Shown piece after piece: positions 7,726 through 17,589 of a stretch of DNA of 64,000 nucleotides. The first letter of the stretch is position 1. Each line of letters begins with the position of its first letter. The DNA is taken from positions 2,744,001-2,808,000 of the forward strand of contig NZ_CP046902.1 of NCBI RefSeq assembly GCF_009789555.1. Direction: 5' to 3'. The notes beneath the pieces are model-generated. The model saw only the letters and a list, made by a program, of their open reading frames with translations. It had not been told where the DNA came from and did not search any database. Both the position numbers and the translations under genes were made by a program. Source of the DNA: Stutzerimonas stutzeri. GTDB lineage: Bacteria; Pseudomonadota; Gammaproteobacteria; Pseudomonadales; Pseudomonadaceae.

Positions 7726-8884
7726 CAGCAAACTCCAGACTTCCCTGTTTGACCAACTGCAATATCAGATTACGCCCATCCTCGTCGTTCAGCCACGTCG
7801 CAAGGTTGTTCGCATGCAGCGCGTCAGCCGAACAGATCAGCTTCAGCAGCTCCTTCATGTGACCTGGAAGCAGCCGGCTCTGGCCGCTGGCGAACAGCAG
7901 CAGGCCGATGTCGACCTCGCTCCAGGCCAGGCGCGCGCTCAGGTTTCGTACCAGTATGGCACCCTCATCGAGCGCTGCGAACAGCGCCTGCTCTTCAATC
8001 TCAGGCCCTTGCACGCGCTCTGGATAGCGCGGTTCTGTCATGAACTGACCGAACCAGGTGAGCAAGAGGCGCTCATCGCTCATGTGCTCGGTGAGCATCG
8101 CGCGCAGACGATCCAGTGCATCGCTCTGGATCTGATGCGGATCCTGGGCAGGGACCAGATCGGCATCGCTGTAGCGCTCTTCGTCGGGCAGGAATTGTGC
8201 GAGAAAATCGGTGAAATGGGTCAGCACCTCTGCTGCGCTGGGCGCGCGGAAACCCAGCGAATAGGTCATGCACGCGTCTTCGGCAGTGCCGAAATGCGCC
8301 AGCCGTGGCGGCAGATAAAGCATGTCGCCGGGCTCGAGCACCCACTCGTCGGTACCCTGGAAGTCCGCGAGAATCCGCAAATCGGCATGCGCCAGCAGCG
8401 GGCTGTCACTGTCGCACATCTGCCCCAGCCGCCAGCGGCGTTGGCCGTGGGCCTGTAGCAGAAACACATCGTAGTTATCGAAATGCGGCCCCACACCGCC
8501 GCCAGGCGCCGCGAAGCTGACCATCACATCGTCGATTCGCCAATTGGGCAGGAAGCGGAAGTGCTCGATGAGCTCGGCGACTTCCGGGACCAATTGGTCG
8601 ACTGCCTGTACCAGCAGCGTCCAGTCGCGCTCCGGCAGGTTCTGGTAGGTTTCCTCGCCGAACGGGCCGCGGCGCAGCTCCCAGGGATGCTCGCCGTGCT
8701 CGATGACCAGGCGAGACTCTACTTCTTCTTCCAATGACAGGCCGGCGAGTTCGTCCGGGGAAATCGGGCTTTCGAAGGCCGGGATGGCCTGGCGAATCAG
8801 GAGAGGCTTCTTCTGCCAGTAGTCACGCAGGAACTCTCGCGCGCTGATGCCGCCGAGAATTTGCAAAGGGATGTCGGAAGTCAT
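7718..8884 (-). CDS. roxA: RoxA/YcfD-like JmjC ribosomal oxygenase (L16 arginine hydroxylase)
   Basis: A 388-residue 2-oxoglutarate/Fe(II) oxygenase of the JmjC cupin type. The family hydroxylates an arginine of ribosomal protein uL16. The metal motif is GPHFDNYDVFLLQ, giving the HxD pair near residues 132-134; QRRWRLG is the 2-oxoglutarate-side lysine/arginine region, and LEPGDMLYLPPRLAHFG carries the third histidine. The C-terminal part (about 220-388) is the helical dimerisation and winged-helix region of YcfD. Length is close to the 373 residues of E. coli YcfD. It lies upstream of the GNAT gene and downstream of purB with purB's terminator between, as in P. aeruginosa. Confidence 0.9.
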   Translation of the reverse strand: MTSDIPLQILGGISAREFLRDYWQKKPLLIRQAIPAFESPISPDELAGLSLEEEVESRLVIEHGEHPWELRRGPFGEETYQNLPERDWTLLVQAVDQLVPEVAELIEHFRFLPNWRIDDVMVSFAAPGGGVGPHFDNYDVFLLQAHGQRRWRLGQMCDSDSPLLAHADLRILADFQGTDEWVLEPGDMLYLPPRLAHFGTAEDACMTYSLGFRAPSAAEVLTHFTDFLAQFLPDEERYSDADLVPAQDPHQIQSDALDRLRAMLTEHMSDERLLLTWFGQFMTEPRYPERVQGPEIEEQALFAALDEGAILVRNLSARLAWSEVDIGLLLFASGQSRLLPGHMKELLKLICSADALHANNLATWLNDEDGRNLILQLVKQGSLEFADE

Positions 8885-8915
8885 GCCAGTTACCTTGCTC
8901 TGCTACAGAGCTGCA

Positions 8916-8944
8916 AATAAAAACGCCCGGCACAGCCGGGCGTG
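8916..8944 (-). terminator. Rho-independent terminator of purB
   Basis: On the minus strand CGCCCGG and CCGGGCG pair around a short loop and are followed by TTTTTATTT. It lies 20 bases after the purB stop. Confidence 0.9.
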
Positions 8945-8960
8945 CAAAGAAAAGGGTCGT

Positions 8961-10331
8961 TCAGATCCGCTTGGCCTGGGCCGCGGCGTTGCCGATGTAG
9001 TTGGCTGGGGTGAGCTTGCGCAGCTCGGCCTTGGCTTCGGCCGGCATGTCCAGGTCATCGATGAACGCCTGCAGAGCCTCCGGGCTGATGCCTTTGCCTC
9101 GGGTCAATTCCTTGAGCTTCTCGTAGGGGTTCTCGATGGCGTACCGGCGCATGACGGTCTGGATCGGCTCGGCCAGCACTTCCCAGCATGCATCTAGGTC
9201 CTCGGCGATACGCGCTGCGTTGAGCTCCAGCTTGCCGATTCCCTTGAGGCTCGCCTCATAGGCGATGACGCTATGAGCAAAGCCGACACCCAGGTTGCGC
9301 AGTACGGTGGAATCGGTCAGGTCCCGCTGCCAGCGCGAAATGGGCAGCTTGCTCGCCAAGTGTTGCAGCAGGGCGTTGGCGATGCCCAGGTTACCTTCGG
9401 AGTTTTCGAAATCGATCGGGTTGACCTTGTGCGGCATGGTCGACGAACCGATCTCGCCGGCGACGGTGCGCTGCTTGAAATAGCCCAGCGAGATGTAGCC
9501 CCAGATGTCGCGGTCGAAGTCGATCAATATCGTGTTGAACCGTGCGACGGCATCGAACAGCTCGGCAATGTAGTCGTGCGGTTCGATCTGCGTGGTATAG
9601 GGGTTCCAGGAAAGCCCCAGATCGGCCTCGATGAATTCGCGTGCGTTGGCTTCCCAGTCGACGTCTGGGTAGGCAGACAGGTGGGCGTTGTAGTTACCCA
9701 CCGCGCCGTTGATCTTGCCCAGCAGCGGCACGGCGGCGACCTGTGCGATCTGCCGCTCGAGGCGGTAGACCACGTTGGCCAGTTCCTTGCCGAGGGTGGT
9801 CGGCGAGGCGGGTTGGCCGTGTGTGCGCGACAGCATCGGAACATCGGCGTGGGCGATCGCCAGTGTACGAATGGCCTCCGCCAGTTGGCGCATCAGCGGC
9901 AGCAACACATCGTCGCGGCCCTCGCGCAGCATCAGCGCATGGGAGAGGTTGTTGATGTCTTCGCTGGTGCAGGCGAAGTGAATGAACTCATTGACCTTGG
10001 CGAGTTCTGGCAACTGCTTGGCCTGCTCCTTGAGCAGGTATTCCACCGCTTTCACGTCGTGGTTGGTGGTCCGCTCGAATTCCTTGACGCGCTCGGCATG
10101 CTCGAGCTGGAAATTTTCCGCCAGCTGGTCGAGGAGTGCGTTGGCCTCGTCGGAGAAGGGTGCGACTTCCGGTATCCCGGCATGGGCGGCCAGACGCTGC
10201 AACCAGCGAACTTCAACCTGAACGCGGCAGCGAATCAGGCCGAATTCGCTGAATATGGGGCGCAGAGCGCTGGTTTTGCCGGCGTAGCGGCCATCGACAG
10301 GGGAAACCGCGGTGAGCGATGAAAGCTGCAT
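8961..10331 (-). CDS. purB: Adenylosuccinate lyase
   Basis: 456 residues, the usual length of the proteobacterial enzyme. It removes fumarate from SAICAR and from adenylosuccinate in purine synthesis. It has the fumarase/aspartase superfamily signature GSSTMPHKVNPIDFEN (about residues 295-310), whose flexible loop holds the catalytic Ser, plus SRTHGQPASPTTLGKE with the general-acid His. The start MQLSSLTAVSPVDGRY fits the family; a longer frame beginning nine codons upstream is not supported. It is followed by its own terminator. hflD and mnmA are the upstream neighbours on the same strand, as in most Pseudomonas. Confidence 0.97.
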   Translation of the reverse strand: MQLSSLTAVSPVDGRYAGKTSALRPIFSEFGLIRCRVQVEVRWLQRLAAHAGIPEVAPFSDEANALLDQLAENFQLEHAERVKEFERTTNHDVKAVEYLLKEQAKQLPELAKVNEFIHFACTSEDINNLSHALMLREGRDDVLLPLMRQLAEAIRTLAIAHADVPMLSRTHGQPASPTTLGKELANVVYRLERQIAQVAAVPLLGKINGAVGNYNAHLSAYPDVDWEANAREFIEADLGLSWNPYTTQIEPHDYIAELFDAVARFNTILIDFDRDIWGYISLGYFKQRTVAGEIGSSTMPHKVNPIDFENSEGNLGIANALLQHLASKLPISRWQRDLTDSTVLRNLGVGFAHSVIAYEASLKGIGKLELNAARIAEDLDACWEVLAEPIQTVMRRYAIENPYEKLKELTRGKGISPEALQAFIDDLDMPAEAKAELRKLTPANYIGNAAAQAKRI

Positions 10332-10442
10332 AGAGGGCATTCTCGGACAGTCGAGCAACGAAAAGAGGGCGCAGATTATACATGAATGCGGGCCAATGCC
10401 GCCGCCCCGGCTAGAACCGTTGTCGCGCCGGGGCGTGGCGGC

Positions 10443-11066
10443 TTATTCCGACCGGAGCAGGGGATACAGAGCGTCAAGCAATTTGCGGCGGCTGAATACC
10501 ATCTGCCAACGGTGCCCGCCGAGCTGTCGCCAGAGCCGGGCGGAACGTATCCCGGCCAGCAGCAATGCGCGAATCTTGGCAGCATTGTCGCTTTGCTGAA
10601 GGTGACGCATGTCCCCCTGCACCTGGATGCGCTGGCGGAACGTGCTGAGGGTGTCCTGATACAAGCCGCCAAAGGACGCGATCACGTTTTCGTGTGTCAG
10701 CCCGAAGTGGTCGGCTTGTTGTTGTATCTGGTCCAGCCGGCTTGCAATCACCTGCAACAGGTCGCCCCGTTTGTCCAATTGGCGCTCGAGGCCGATCATC
10801 GCCAGCGCATAACGCAGTGGCTCGCGCTGCAGGCTGCTGGTATCGCGCTCCAGTGCGCCGACCAGGGCGCGGTAACCGTCGCGCAGGTTGAGGTCGTCGC
10901 CCCCGTAGATGTCCAGGGCAGGCTTGTCTTCGCGAACCAGCAGGCTGCCGAGCAGGCTGCCCAGCGCCGCGTTCGGCACCTGGCCGGTCCGCGCGATCCG
11001 GTCGACCAGTGCGGCCGCTTCGAATACCGCTCCGAGCGCAACCAGTTGCTCCTGCAGGGGCGTCAT
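10443..11066 (-). CDS. hflD: HflD homologue (high-frequency lysogenization protein)
   Basis: A 207-residue, mostly helical protein of the HflD/YcfC family, found next to mnmA and purB in many gammaproteobacteria. It reads MTPLQEQLVALGAVFEAAALVDRIARTG, with the conserved IYGG and ALIGLERQL-like segments (YALAMIGLERQLDKRGD). E. coli HflD is a peripheral inner-membrane protein that binds phage lambda CII; the housekeeping role is not settled. The start overlaps the mnmA stop by an ATGA, so the two genes are co-translated. Confidence 0.9.
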   Translation of the reverse strand: MTPLQEQLVALGAVFEAAALVDRIARTGQVPNAALGSLLGSLLVREDKPALDIYGGDDLNLRDGYRALVGALERDTSSLQREPLRYALAMIGLERQLDKRGDLLQVIASRLDQIQQQADHFGLTHENVIASFGGLYQDTLSTFRQRIQVQGDMRHLQQSDNAAKIRALLLAGIRSARLWRQLGGHRWQMVFSRRKLLDALYPLLRSE

Positions 11067-12193
11067 GGGCGCGCTCCGGTGAACCAGGGCTCGGCCGTTT
11101 CGATCACGCCGCCGCCGAGACAGACATCACCCTGGTAAAACACCACGGACTGCCCGGGCGTGACGGCGCGTTGAGGTTCGTCGAACAGGGCTCGATAGCC
11201 GTCGGCGGTCTGCTCCAATGTGCAGGCCTGATCACCCTGCCGATAACGGACCTTGGCGGTAAGGCGCAGCGGCGATGACAGCGCGACGGGGTTGACCCAG
11301 TAAATCTCCGAGGCGAACAAGGCGCGCGAGAACAGCCAGGGATGATCATTGCCCTGACCAACGACCAATACATTGCGCTCGAGGTCCTTGCTCAAGACAT
11401 ACCAGGGTTCGTCTCCGGCGTCCTTGAGTCCGCCGATGCCCAGGCCCTGGCGCTGGCCGATGGTGTGATACATCAAGCCATGATGGCGCCCGATCACGTC
11501 GCCGTCGATCGTCTCGATATCGCCTGGCTGCGCCGGCAAATACTGTTTGAGAAAATCGCTGAAGCGGCGTTCGCCAATGAAGCAGATGCCGGTGGAGTCC
11601 TTCTTTTTCGCTGTCGCGAGGCCGTGCTTTTCTGCGATGGCCCTTACCGCCGGCTTTTCGAGTTCGCCTACCGGAAATAGCGTCTTGCTCAACTGATCGC
11701 CGCCGACGGCATGCAGGAAGTAGCTCTGGTCCTTGTTCGGATCGAGGCCCTTGAGCAATTCGCTGCGTCCATCGATGTCGCGGCGCCGCACGTAGTGCCC
11801 GGTTGCGATCAGGTCGGCACCGAGCGCCAGGGCATAGTCGAGGAACGCCTTGAACTTGATTTCGCGATTGCACAGGATGTCCGGATTCGGCGTGCGACCG
11901 GCCTTGTACTCGGCCAGGAAGTGCTCGAAGACGTTGTCCCAATATTCGGCTGCGAAGTTGGCGGTGTGCAGCTTGATGCCGATCCGGTCGCAGACGGCCT
12001 GAGCGTCGGCCAGATCCTCACGTGCGGTGCAGTACTCGGTGCCGTCATCCTCTTCCCAGTTCTTCATGAACAGGCCTTCGACCTGGTACCCCTGTTCGAG
12101 CAGAAGCAGGGCGGAAACCGAGGAGTCGACGCCACCGGACATGCCGACTATGACGCGCAGGTTTTCAGGGGCAACGGATGTTGAATCAGACAT
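11063..12193 (-). CDS. mnmA: tRNA-specific 2-thiouridylase MnmA
   Basis: A 376-residue enzyme that puts sulfur on U34 of tRNA for Lys, Glu and Gln. It has the PP-loop ATP-binding motif SGGVDSSVSALLL near residue 20, the first catalytic cysteine in NPDILCNREIKF (about 103), and the second in TGICFIGERRFSDFL (about 202). In E. coli the sulfur is relayed by TusA and TusBCD-TusE; the tusDCBE genes are in this same window at 32842-34227. Overlaps hflD by 4 bp. Confidence 0.97.
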   Translation of the reverse strand: MSDSTSVAPENLRVIVGMSGGVDSSVSALLLLEQGYQVEGLFMKNWEEDDGTEYCTAREDLADAQAVCDRIGIKLHTANFAAEYWDNVFEHFLAEYKAGRTPNPDILCNREIKFKAFLDYALALGADLIATGHYVRRRDIDGRSELLKGLDPNKDQSYFLHAVGGDQLSKTLFPVGELEKPAVRAIAEKHGLATAKKKDSTGICFIGERRFSDFLKQYLPAQPGDIETIDGDVIGRHHGLMYHTIGQRQGLGIGGLKDAGDEPWYVLSKDLERNVLVVGQGNDHPWLFSRALFASEIYWVNPVALSSPLRLTAKVRYRQGDQACTLEQTADGYRALFDEPQRAVTPGQSVVFYQGDVCLGGGVIETAEPWFTGARP

Positions 12194-12260
12194 GGCGACT
12201 CAGAGCTGACTGCAAAAGGTGTAATTCTAACAGGCTGGCCGGGCAAGCGGTTAAGGCCGA

Positions 12261-12701
12261 TCAGTCGCGCACGACGGCGAGTGGGTGTGTCGGTCCTGCC
12301 AGATAGTCGTCGATGCAGCGCAGGATCAGTTCGCTGCGCCACCGCTCCGGTTGAGATGCCAGTTCGTCCCGTGTCATCCAGCAAGCCCCGACGATGCCGC
12401 TGTCGAGCGACCGTTGCGGGTCATGGCGAACCGGATGGGCCGAAAAGCAGATGCGTTGATAGGTGACGTCGTTGCTTGGTGCGGTGTAAAGGTAAACGCC
12501 GACGACGCCGCTCAGCTCGACCTCCCATCCGGTCTCCTCGAGCGTTTCGCGCACAGCCGCCTGGCGCAGTGTCTCGTTGGGCTCCAGATGCCCAGCCGGT
12601 TGGTTCAGGACCAGCCGACCGCCTTTCGATTCTTCAACCATGAGGAAGCGGCCGTCCGTTTCGACGATCGTGGCCACGGTGATATGAGGATGCCAGGTCA
12701 T
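12261..12701 (-). CDS. nudJ: NUDIX hydrolase, NudJ-like
   Basis: A 146-residue single-domain NUDIX pyrophosphohydrolase. The Nudix box is complete: GHLEPNETLRQAAVRETLEETG at about residues 37-58, with the REtxEE metal-binding core. E. coli NudJ (YmfB), which occupies the same place upstream of mnmA, hydrolyses nucleoside di- and triphosphates and a thiamine-pathway pyrophosphate. The C-terminal WMTRDEL fits that subfamily. It stands 67 bp upstream of mnmA on the same strand, and the monomeric idh gene lies further upstream with its own terminator between. Confidence 0.88.
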   Translation of the reverse strand: MTWHPHITVATIVETDGRFLMVEESKGGRLVLNQPAGHLEPNETLRQAAVRETLEETGWEVELSGVVGVYLYTAPSNDVTYQRICFSAHPVRHDPQRSLDSGIVGACWMTRDELASQPERWRSELILRCIDDYLAGPTHPLAVVRD

Positions 12702-12750
12702 GTTTCAAGGGTCCTGTCTGTGCATGTCGATAGTAACGATCAGCGCGCCT

Positions 12751-12785
12751 GGAAAAAACAAAACCCCGGCACTGGGCCGGGGTTT
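12751..12785 (-). terminator. Rho-independent terminator of idh
   Basis: On the minus strand AAACCCCGGC and GCCGGGGTTT pair around a short loop and are followed by TGTTTTTTCC. It lies about 30 bases after the idh stop. Confidence 0.9.
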
Positions 12786-12817
12786 CGGTTCAGCGGCGCC
12801 AGTCAGCGCCCGGTGAC

Positions 12818-15043
12818 TCAGGCCAACGTCGCGAGGGCAGCGTTGAAGGTCGCGCTAGGACGCATCACCTGGCTGGTCAGCTCGGCGTTGGAGCGGTAGT
12901 AGCCACCGATCTCCACCGGCTTGCCCTGGACCTCGGCGAGTTCGGCAACGATGGCCTGCTCGTTATCGCTCAGCTGTTTGGCCAGCGGTGCGAAGTGAGC
13001 CTGCAGTTGCGCGTCCTCGGTCTGTGCAGCCAGTTCCTGGGCCCAGTACATCGCCAGGTAGAAATGGCTGCCGCGGTTATCCAGCTCACCGGTGCGACGC
13101 GAAGGAGACTTGTTGTTGTCGAGGAGCTTGCCGGTCGCGGCGTCCAGTGTCTTGCCGAGCAGTTTGGCCTTGACATTGTCCGTCTTGATTCCGGTTTCTT
13201 CCAGCGACACGGCCAGGGCCAGGAATTCGCCGAGCGAATCCCAACGCAAATGGTTTTCCTCCATCAGTTGCTGCACATGCTTGGGAGCCGAGCCGCCGGC
13301 GCCGGTTTCGTACATGCCGCCGCCCGCCATCAACGGGACGATGGAAAGCATTTTTGCCGACGTACCCAGCTCCATGATCGGGAACAGGTCGGTCAGGTAG
13401 TCACGCAATACGTTGCCGGTCACCGAGATGGTGTCCTGGCCACGAATCAGGCGCTCCATGCTCACACGAATGGCTTCGTTGTAGCCCATCATGCGGATAT
13501 CCAGGCCGGTCAGGTCATGCTCCTGCAGGTAGGCTTCGACCTTCTTCTGAAGCTCGCGATCGTGGGCGCGCTCCGGGTCCAGCCAGAAGATGGCCGGGGT
13601 GTTGGACTGACGCGCGCGGGTGACGGCCAGCTTGACCCAGTCGCGGATCGGGGCGTCCTTGGTCTGGCAGGCACGCCAGATATCGCCTTTTTCGACCTGA
13701 TGCTGCATCAGCACGGTGCCGTCGGCGAGCACGACCCGCATGGTGCCGTCGGCCGTCATTTCGAACGTCTTGTCGTGAGAGCCGTATTCCTCGGCTTTCT
13801 GCGCCATCAGGCCTACGTTGGGTACGCTGCCCATGGTGGTCGGGTCGAACGCACCATTGGTTTTGCAGAAATTGATCATTTCCTGGTAGATGCGGGCGTA
13901 AGTGCTTTCCGGCATTACGGCCTTGGTGTCCTTGAGTTTGCCGTCCTTGCCCCACATCTGACCGGAGCTGCGGATCATCGCCGGCATGGAAGCGTCGACG
14001 ATCACATCGCTGGGAATGTGAAGGTTGGTAATGCCCTTGACCGAGTCGACCATCGCCATTTCCGGGCGGCCGGCATAGCAGGCGTGGATGTCTTGAAGGA
14101 TTTCTTCCTGCTGGGAGTCCGGCAGCGACTTGATCTTGTCGTACACGCTGCTCAAGCCGTTGTTCGGGTTGACGCCGATCTCTTCGAACAGCTTGCCCCA
14201 CTTGTTGAACAGGTCTTTGTAGTAAACGGTGACGGCGTGCCCGAAGACGATCGGGTGGGAAATTTTCATCATGGTCGCCTTGACGTGCAGCGACCACATC
14301 ACGCCCGAATCCTTGCAGTCTTGCAGGGTGGCTTCGAAGAACTCACGCAGCTTCTTGCAGCTCATGAACATGCCGTCGAGCACTTCGCCTTTCTGCAGCG
14401 TGATCTGCTTCTTGACCTCTACGGTGCCGTCCTGGCCAACGAACTCGATACGCACGTCACCCGCTTCCTGCATGGTGATCGACTGCTCGCTGGAGAAGAA
14501 GTCGCCGCCGCGCATGTAGTCGGCATGGGACTGGGAAGCCTTGCTCCACTTGCCCATCGAATGGGGGTGCTTGCGGGCGAAGGCTTTGACCGCTGCCGGT
14601 GCGCGGCGGTCGGAGTTGCCCTCGCGTAGAACCGGGTTCACGGCGCTGCCGAGGATCTTGCTGTAACGCGCGCGTGCCTCTTTCTCGGCGTCGGTCTGAG
14701 GGTCTTCCGGGAAGTTGGGGATGTTGTAACCGAGCGCTTGCAGCTCGGCGATCGCCGCCTTGAGCTGGGGAACGGAAGCGCTGATGTTCGGAAGCTTGAT
14801 GATGTTCGCGTCTGGCTGGCTGGTCAGCTCTGCGAGCTTGGCCAGGTCATCGGAGACGACCTTGTCAGCGTCCAGTTGGTCGGCAAAGCTTGCAAGAATG
14901 CGTCCTGCAAGAGAGATGTCACGTGTTTCGACGGCAATATCTGCGGAGGCGGCAAAGGCTTCTACAATGGGCAGAAGCGAGTAGGTGGCCAGCGCCGGGG
15001 CTTCGTCGGTGAAGGTATAGATGATCTTCGATCGGGTGGACAT
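12818..15043 (-). CDS. idh: Monomeric NADP-dependent isocitrate dehydrogenase
   Basis: A 741-residue enzyme of the large monomeric IDH-II class, unrelated in sequence to the dimeric enzyme. It oxidatively decarboxylates isocitrate to 2-oxoglutarate and makes NADPH. Family landmarks seen are REGNSDRRAP with PHSMGKWS near the substrate site (about 137-165), ATMMKISHPIVFGH, WLDPERAHDRELQKK and SAPKHVQQ. Length is the usual 740 or so. It is divergently oriented from the dimeric icd gene across 370 bp, the arrangement known from P. aeruginosa (PA2623/PA2624). It competes with AceA for isocitrate. Confidence 0.97.
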   Translation of the reverse strand: MSTRSKIIYTFTDEAPALATYSLLPIVEAFAASADIAVETRDISLAGRILASFADQLDADKVVSDDLAKLAELTSQPDANIIKLPNISASVPQLKAAIAELQALGYNIPNFPEDPQTDAEKEARARYSKILGSAVNPVLREGNSDRRAPAAVKAFARKHPHSMGKWSKASQSHADYMRGGDFFSSEQSITMQEAGDVRIEFVGQDGTVEVKKQITLQKGEVLDGMFMSCKKLREFFEATLQDCKDSGVMWSLHVKATMMKISHPIVFGHAVTVYYKDLFNKWGKLFEEIGVNPNNGLSSVYDKIKSLPDSQQEEILQDIHACYAGRPEMAMVDSVKGITNLHIPSDVIVDASMPAMIRSSGQMWGKDGKLKDTKAVMPESTYARIYQEMINFCKTNGAFDPTTMGSVPNVGLMAQKAEEYGSHDKTFEMTADGTMRVVLADGTVLMQHQVEKGDIWRACQTKDAPIRDWVKLAVTRARQSNTPAIFWLDPERAHDRELQKKVEAYLQEHDLTGLDIRMMGYNEAIRVSMERLIRGQDTISVTGNVLRDYLTDLFPIMELGTSAKMLSIVPLMAGGGMYETGAGGSAPKHVQQLMEENHLRWDSLGEFLALAVSLEETGIKTDNVKAKLLGKTLDAATGKLLDNNKSPSRRTGELDNRGSHFYLAMYWAQELAAQTEDAQLQAHFAPLAKQLSDNEQAIVAELAEVQGKPVEIGGYYRSNAELTSQVMRPSATFNAALATLA

Positions 15044-15413
15044 GTAGAGTTGACTCTCTCTTGCTGAGCGTGCACAGAACCTCGAAGTGCGCAGGTAGGC
15101 GCCTTGGCTACGTTTGTCGAGCCGGTCTCGAGATTCGCCGCGATGATGTTGGATGCAGCACCACTAGAGTGTTGAGCGTTCGATCCGTCCGGCTGCGGTT
15201 GGCAGCCTGGCGGTTTCAGGAGGCAAGGATCTCGTCGGAGGTCGGTTGGCCCCTCATGACTCGTTAGTCACCTAAGCAGTATATCACCCCGGCCCGTTGT
15301 CAAAGAATGCCCAAGCCATAAGACGAATGAACATATGGTTTCGGCCGATTCAACTGGGGTACTCTTCGGAGACGACCACTGTTTAATGTTTAACCACAAA
15401 AACGGAGTCCAGC
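15044..15413. promoter_or_regulatory. Divergent promoter region between idh and icd
   Basis: A 370-bp interval from which both isocitrate dehydrogenase genes must be transcribed. No open frame looks real. The part nearer icd is A/T-richer (15283-15395). I see no unambiguous operator dyad. AACGGAG precedes the icd ATG as a ribosome-binding site. Confidence 0.55.
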
Positions 15414-16670
<1,257 letters not shown>

Positions 16671-16686
16671 GCTGACCGGGCAACAC

Positions 16687-16715
16687 AAAAAGGCCGATCG
16701 ATGATCGGCCTTTTT
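16687..16715. terminator. Bidirectional terminator between icd and cspD
   Basis: GGCCGATC (16692-16699) pairs with GATCGGCC (16703-16710) and is flanked by five A before and five T after. It can therefore stop transcription from icd on the plus strand and cspD on the minus strand. Confidence 0.9.
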
Positions 16716-16726
16716 GTCGCCTGGAG

Positions 16727-16984
16727 TCAGGCGTCTACGGTCGACCCTTGTGAGGCAGGCGCCGCTGCCTCACAAGGGGTCTGGAGCGATTGAATGTTGG
16801 TTGCGTGCAGGCCCTTTGGACCTTGCAGAATATCGAACATGACCGCTTGCCCAGCTTTCAGAGTTCTGTACCCTTCCATCTGAATGGCAGAGTAGTGGGC
16901 GAACAGGTCCTCATCGCCGCCGTCTGCTACGATAAATCCATAGCCCTTGGCGTTGTTGAACCACTTGACCTTACCGCTTAGCAT
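16727..16984 (-). CDS. cspD: CspD, cold-shock-domain protein
   Basis: An 85-residue single cold-shock-domain protein: MLSGKVKWFNNAKGYGFIVADGG (RNP1 motif GYGFI), then DLFAHYSAI (RNP2-like). In E. coli CspD is a stationary-phase inhibitor of DNA replication rather than a cold chaperone; its place beside clpS-clpA is conserved. The ATG at 16984 is chosen because GAGGG lies a few bases before it and the protein then starts like the family; a frame six residues longer exists. The C-terminus (CEAAAPASQGS) is a short disordered tail. Confidence 0.93.
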   Translation of the reverse strand: MLSGKVKWFNNAKGYGFIVADGGDEDLFAHYSAIQMEGYRTLKAGQAVMFDILQGPKGLHATNIQSLQTPCEAAAPASQGSTVDA

Positions 16985-17197
16985 GCTGTTATCCCTCTGC
17001 AAAGGAGTCCATCACTGGAGTAACATCCATTTCATTCCGCGCTGATGCAGCACATGGCCCACACGCGCAGCCCGTTGCCGTTGTGGCACATACTGTTTGT
17101 ATCATCGTTTTGCCGATAGTCAAGGCGACTCGTCAGGTGGCTGTGAAGCCCTTCCACTTACCCGGCCTCGGCGCCCCGATCTAGAACAGTTATACGC

Positions 17198-17560
17198 ATG
17201 CGTGCATCTCCAGAGATTCGACTAATATTCAATCAAGATCGCCCCAAGCCCCTGGACGACGACTCTTCCGGCGTGGCTGTAGAAGAAGCCAAGCCGCAAC
17301 TGAAGGCACCACCGATGTTCAAAGTTGTCATGTTTAATGACGACTACACGCCGATGGATTTCGTCGTGGAGGTGCTCGAGGGAATTTTCAATCACAATCG
17401 GGAGCTCGCCACCAAGATCATGCTGGCGGTTCATACCGAAGGGCGGGCCGTCTGTGGCGTCTACACACGAGACGTTGCGGAAACCAAAGCGATGCAGGTC
17501 AATCAATATGCAAGGGAATGCCAGCACCCGTTGCTTTGTGAGATCGAGAAGGACGGTTAA
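17198..17560 (+). CDS. clpS: ClpS, ClpA adaptor
   Basis: A 120-residue adaptor that delivers N-degron substrates to ClpAP. The first 40 residues are a flexible tail; the folded domain starts with PPMFKVVMFNDDYTPMDFVVEVLEGIF, which contains the substrate-pocket NDDYTPMDFV motif, followed by KIMLAVHTEGRAVCGVYTRDVAETK. It lies 29 bp upstream of clpA, with which it forms an operon. The N-degron-producing transferases Aat and Bpt are encoded a short distance downstream (20368-21808), so the whole leucine/phenylalanine N-end-rule pathway is in this window. Confidence 0.96.
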   Translation: MRASPEIRLIFNQDRPKPLDDDSSGVAVEEAKPQLKAPPMFKVVMFNDDYTPMDFVVEVLEGIFNHNRELATKIMLAVHTEGRAVCGVYTRDVAETKAMQVNQYARECQHPLLCEIEKDG

Positions 17561-17589
17561 ACCCGACTGTTGGGTAAGAGGTGAAAGCT

